A stretch of 64,000 nt of DNA from Novosphingobium sp. (GTDB taxonomy: Bacteria; Pseudomonadota; Alphaproteobacteria; Sphingomonadales; Sphingomonadaceae), in assembly GCA_024236175.1 (NCBI GenBank), contig JACKKY010000004.1:322501-386500 (forward strand), written 5' to 3'. Made by a program: the position numbers and the translations under genes. The notes under the pieces were generated by a model, which saw only the letters and a list, made by a program, of their open reading frames with translations, was not told the origin of the DNA and searched no databases. This document shows positions 61,655-64,000 of this stretch, piece by piece. The stretch's first letter is position 1. Each line of letters starts with the position of its first letter.

Positions 61655-62508
61655 TTTTCCTCTCCCGAACCGCCTTGCGCGCCCGGGTTTTCCCGAGCCG
61701 GCGACACCCAATCGAAACGGGGGCAGTTTCCCCAATGGGGCCATGCATGCCCGCCAATGCGCCGACCGGAAGCTCAGCGACTCGGCCCGGCGTCATCGGC
61801 GGATTGAAACGCGCGCGCTGAATTTTCGCAAGGGGAACAATTGCTTTCGCGAACCGGCAAGTGGGAAACTGCCGATGGCCGCGGCTGCTGGCAGCGACCG
61901 GTCGGCCTTCCTGCCGGTGGAATTGCGGGAGCTTCCGGGCGCGTCACATCCTCCGCTGGCGAGTGCGGAATTACGCCGGGGAGTGCAGGAACCGCGCGGC
62001 CGGCGCGGCGTCAGGGACGGCGCATGCCGGAGGCGGGCGGAAGGACATGCGAGTGACCGGAGCGCCCAACCGCTGCGCTGGCCCGGTTCGGCCCGTTTCG
62101 GCGACCGGCCGGAGAACGGCGTGCCGGGCTCGCGGCGCAGGCACATTCCCCTCGCGGCTGATAGCGCCGCGCCAGCGGCGAGCCGCCTCGACCCCGTGCA
62201 GAGCCCGCCAGTCGTGTCGGCAGGTTGAGGGGCTGAGCGAGGCCCGCATGCATCCGGTCTGCCGCGTCTGGCGTATCGGCCGTGCCTTGGACTGCCGCCC
62301 GATGGCACGCGCCCCACGCCGGCCGCGTCCGCTGCTGCCGCAAACGGCACCAGCGCGAGGGAGGCAAACATGCCGGCCATGCCCGCTCCCGGTTCAGCCT
62401 CGTGAAAGAGGCGGCGGAGCAAATAACCTATATGGTTCGTTTTGTCAAGTTAGGCGTTCCGATTCCGTCCGTCCACCGTCGGGCGAGGGACAGGGAAGCG
62501 ATGCCCCC
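61655..62508. other. Long leader region of the TonB receptor, no supported gene
   Basis: About 850 bp of very GC-rich DNA. Long frames exist on both strands but none shows a family signature. One minus-strand frame begins MAGMFASLALVPFAAAADAA after GGGAG near 62375, signal-peptide-like, yet its remainder is Arg/Pro/Gly-rich and repetitive, so I do not call it. An AT-rich patch near 62420-62455 may hold a promoter. Confidence 0.4.
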
Positions 62509-63042
62509 CTAGCCCCGCCACTCCCGGCGTTCCTCGGCGGCGCGCAGCACTTCGTAGGCGAGTTGCAGCGCCTGGAAGGCCTTGGCCGCTTCCTCGTCGC
62601 CGGGGCGGACATCGGGGTGGACTTCCTTGGCCTTCGCCCGCCACGCCTTCTTCACCGCGTCGAAATCGGCGTCCGGCTCCAGCTCCAGCAGCTCGAGCGC
62701 GCGCATCTCGTCGCGGCTGCGGCTGCCATCGCCCGGCCCTGCCCATCCGTAATGGGCGGATTCACGAAAACCTTCGTTCTCCTGGCGTTCGGACTTCTCC
62801 CGCTCGGCCGCTTCTTCGGCATCGAGGCCCGCGAAATAGTCCCAGCCGGCGTTGTATTCGGCCGCGTGTTTCTGGCAGAAATACCAGCGATCGGGGCTGT
62901 TGGGCGCCTTGGGCGCGGGACACTCGCCCGGTTCCTCGCAACCGTGACGGTCGCACAGCCGCACATTGGCAGCCTCGCGCCCGGCGTCGTAGCCGCGCCA
63001 GCGGGGAAAGCCCCAGTCATTGGATCGGCGAGGACGGTTCAT
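62509..63042 (-). CDS. J-domain protein
   Basis: 177 residues. The C-terminal 70 residues are a DnaJ J-domain: ALELLELEPDADFDAVKKAW, the invariant HPD in KEVHPDVRPGDEEAA, and FQALQLAYEVL. The N-terminal part has two Cys/His-rich clusters (LCDRHGCEEPGECPAP and YFCQKHAAEYNAGWDYF) that might bind zinc. Partner of DnaK, with unknown specificity; the conserved N-terminal region is typical of sphingomonad J-proteins. I use the ATG at 63042 rather than the one at 63057. Confidence 0.85.
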   Translation of the reverse strand: MNRPRRSNDWGFPRWRGYDAGREAANVRLCDRHGCEEPGECPAPKAPNSPDRWYFCQKHAAEYNAGWDYFAGLDAEEAAEREKSERQENEGFRESAHYGWAGPGDGSRSRDEMRALELLELEPDADFDAVKKAWRAKAKEVHPDVRPGDEEAAKAFQALQLAYEVLRAAEERREWRG

Positions 63043-63206
63043 CTCGGCTCTCGGCAACAGGAACGCCCGCGATAATCCCCGACCCGAGTGCGGCGCAAGC
63101 CTTGAAAGCCATTAACGACGTATTAAGTCGGGATCGGGCATATGCTGCGTTGCAATATTTACTAAGCAGCCTTATGGTAATGTACCTGAGGAATACGAGA
63201 CGAGCG

Positions 63207-63389
63207 ATGAGCGACCGGTTGGCAGTATCCGCATGCATGTCCGTCATGATGATGGCGATCTACGTGCTGTTCGGCGCGGATGCCGCACGCGTGCCGCTCG
63301 GCCCGCCGGAAAGCCTCACGCCTTCGATCAGCGCAACCGCGCCCGGACTGCCCACCGATCCGGGCCGGCTGCTGCCACTCCCGCGCTGA
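63207..63389 (+). CDS. Small exported or membrane protein
   Basis: 60 residues from the ATG at 63207: an N-terminal hydrophobic stretch (LAVSACMSVMMMAIYVLFGA) followed by a Pro-rich tail. No family recognised. Candidate real gene because of the clear leader-like segment, but the ribosome site (GAGG about 17 bases ahead) is poor and an upstream ATG in frame at 63174 is possible. Confidence 0.35.
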   Translation: MSDRLAVSACMSVMMMAIYVLFGADAARVPLGPPESLTPSISATAPGLPTDPGRLLPLPR

Positions 63390-63413
63390 GGCGGGACTTC
63401 CCGACTATCAGGA

Positions 63414-63929
63414 CTATTCGACCGTGATCGTCGCCGCGCGGCGGTTCTGCGCCCATGCGGATTCGTTCGAACCGAGCGCGACCGGACGTTCCTTGCCGTA
63501 GCTGACCGTCGTCAGCCGGGTCGGCGCGATGCCCAGCCCGACAAGGTAGTTCTTCGCCGCATTGGCCCGCCGCTCGCCCAGGGCGAGGTTGTAGTCGCGC
63601 GTGCCGCGTTCGTCGCAATGGCCTTCGATGGTCGCACGCTTGCCCGGATAGCGGTTCAGCCATTCCGCCTGCTTGGTCAGCGCGGCGGCATCGACCGAAT
63701 CGATATTGTAGCGGTCGGTATCGAAGTAGATCGTGTCGTCGCCCTGGGTGAAGGCCAGGAAGTCCGCGTGGCTTCCCGGCGCGGGACCGAGCGTGCCGCT
63801 TGTCGCGTCGGTGGTCGTGGCCGGGCCCGGCTCTGGCGGCAGTTCCTTGGGCGCCTTGTTGGCGCAGGCTGACATCGCGAGCGAGCCGGCAAGCAGCGCC
63901 GCGGCGCCGAATTTCGAAATGGTAGGCAT
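63414..63929 (-). CDS. pal: Peptidoglycan-associated lipoprotein Pal
   Basis: 171 residues. Lipoprotein signal peptide with lipobox SAC (AAALLAGSLAMSAC, Cys22), then an OmpA-like peptidoglycan-binding domain: TIYFDTDRYNID, IEGHCDERGTRDYNLALGER and RRAA(T)I near the end, as in all Pal proteins. Links outer membrane to peptidoglycan as part of the Tol-Pal system used in cell division. AAGGAGA precedes the ATG. The tolB gene expected upstream would lie beyond the right edge of this window. Confidence 0.96.
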   Translation of the reverse strand: MPTISKFGAAALLAGSLAMSACANKAPKELPPEPGPATTTDATSGTLGPAPGSHADFLAFTQGDDTIYFDTDRYNIDSVDAAALTKQAEWLNRYPGKRATIEGHCDERGTRDYNLALGERRANAAKNYLVGLGIAPTRLTTVSYGKERPVALGSNESAWAQNRRAATITVE

Positions 63930-64000
63930 GGCAGTCTCCTTCAGCAGAGAGTGGAACGCAGGTTCAGAGCGATTGGTTGCGGTGTCAATCGATTCAGGGC

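Noticed and set aside
61793..62422. 209-codon minus-strand frame with a signal-like start
   Set aside because: Only the first 25 residues look like a leader; the rest is Arg/Pro/Gly-rich with no family, so not called.
1..64000. CRISPR arrays, rRNA genes, riboswitches or origin of replication
   Set aside because: No regularly spaced repeats, no rRNA-like sequence and no recognised riboswitch or DnaA-box cluster seen.

Overview
The window reads as a high-GC alphaproteobacterium of the sphingomonad group (Novosphingobium/Sphingobium-like). This is an inference from several things: several TonB-dependent receptors with a VTAR/VTARK-type TonB box, many degradative oxidoreductases and hydrolases, and a core block (pal, J-domain protein, infC, pdeM, hemF, relA/spoT homologue) typical of that group. 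No rRNA gene or named marker fixes the species.

Left part, about 1-46.4 kb, is accessory catabolic DNA. It holds four TonB-dependent receptors or receptor pieces (one with its 5' end lost to an IS630 fragment lies at 44.1-46.4 kb), an MFS importer, exported SGNH, alpha/beta and GH3 hydrolases, a nucleoside-hydrolase-like protein, a sugar-isomerase-like lipoprotein, a gluconolactonase-like protein, a Baeyer-Villiger-type monooxygenase, a P450, four SDR/VOC-type families of small catabolic enzymes, a type III CoA-transferase, a PaaK/LuxE-like adenylate-forming enzyme and two TetR regulators. Together they suggest uptake of a hydrophobic or glycosylated natural product, removal of sugars or esters, then oxidation and CoA-dependent breakdown; the substrate cannot be named from sequence. 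The region is full of scars: a VOC 3' end, a carboxylesterase 3' end, a P450 5' end joined to an aldehyde dehydrogenase 3' end, a truncated DapB-like gene and a truncated transposase.

The most unusual block is 17.4-27.5 kb. Two paralogous exported proteins with an Hcp-like N-terminal domain flank a haem-binding DUF1592/DUF1588-type protein and a Tat-exported DUF1552-type protein. Beside them are two class II c-type cytochromes, a high-potential iron-sulfur protein, a b561-type membrane cytochrome and an exported VOC protein. I see no type VI secretion genes. This looks like an undescribed periplasmic redox system.

About 46.5-49.6 kb is a mobile-element remnant: a DUF3489, DUF2924, winged-helix, serine-recombinase cassette in which the recombinase is wrecked by frameshifts. 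It ends about 0.5 kb from a tRNA-Ser(GGA) gene at 50.1 kb, which marks the passage to core genome.

Right part, 50.2-64 kb, is mostly housekeeping: bifunctional (p)ppGpp synthetase/hydrolase, a ThDP enzyme paired with a TauD-family dioxygenase, hemF, pdeM, infC (probably started at AUA), a DASS anion transporter, another TonB receptor, a J-domain protein and pal.
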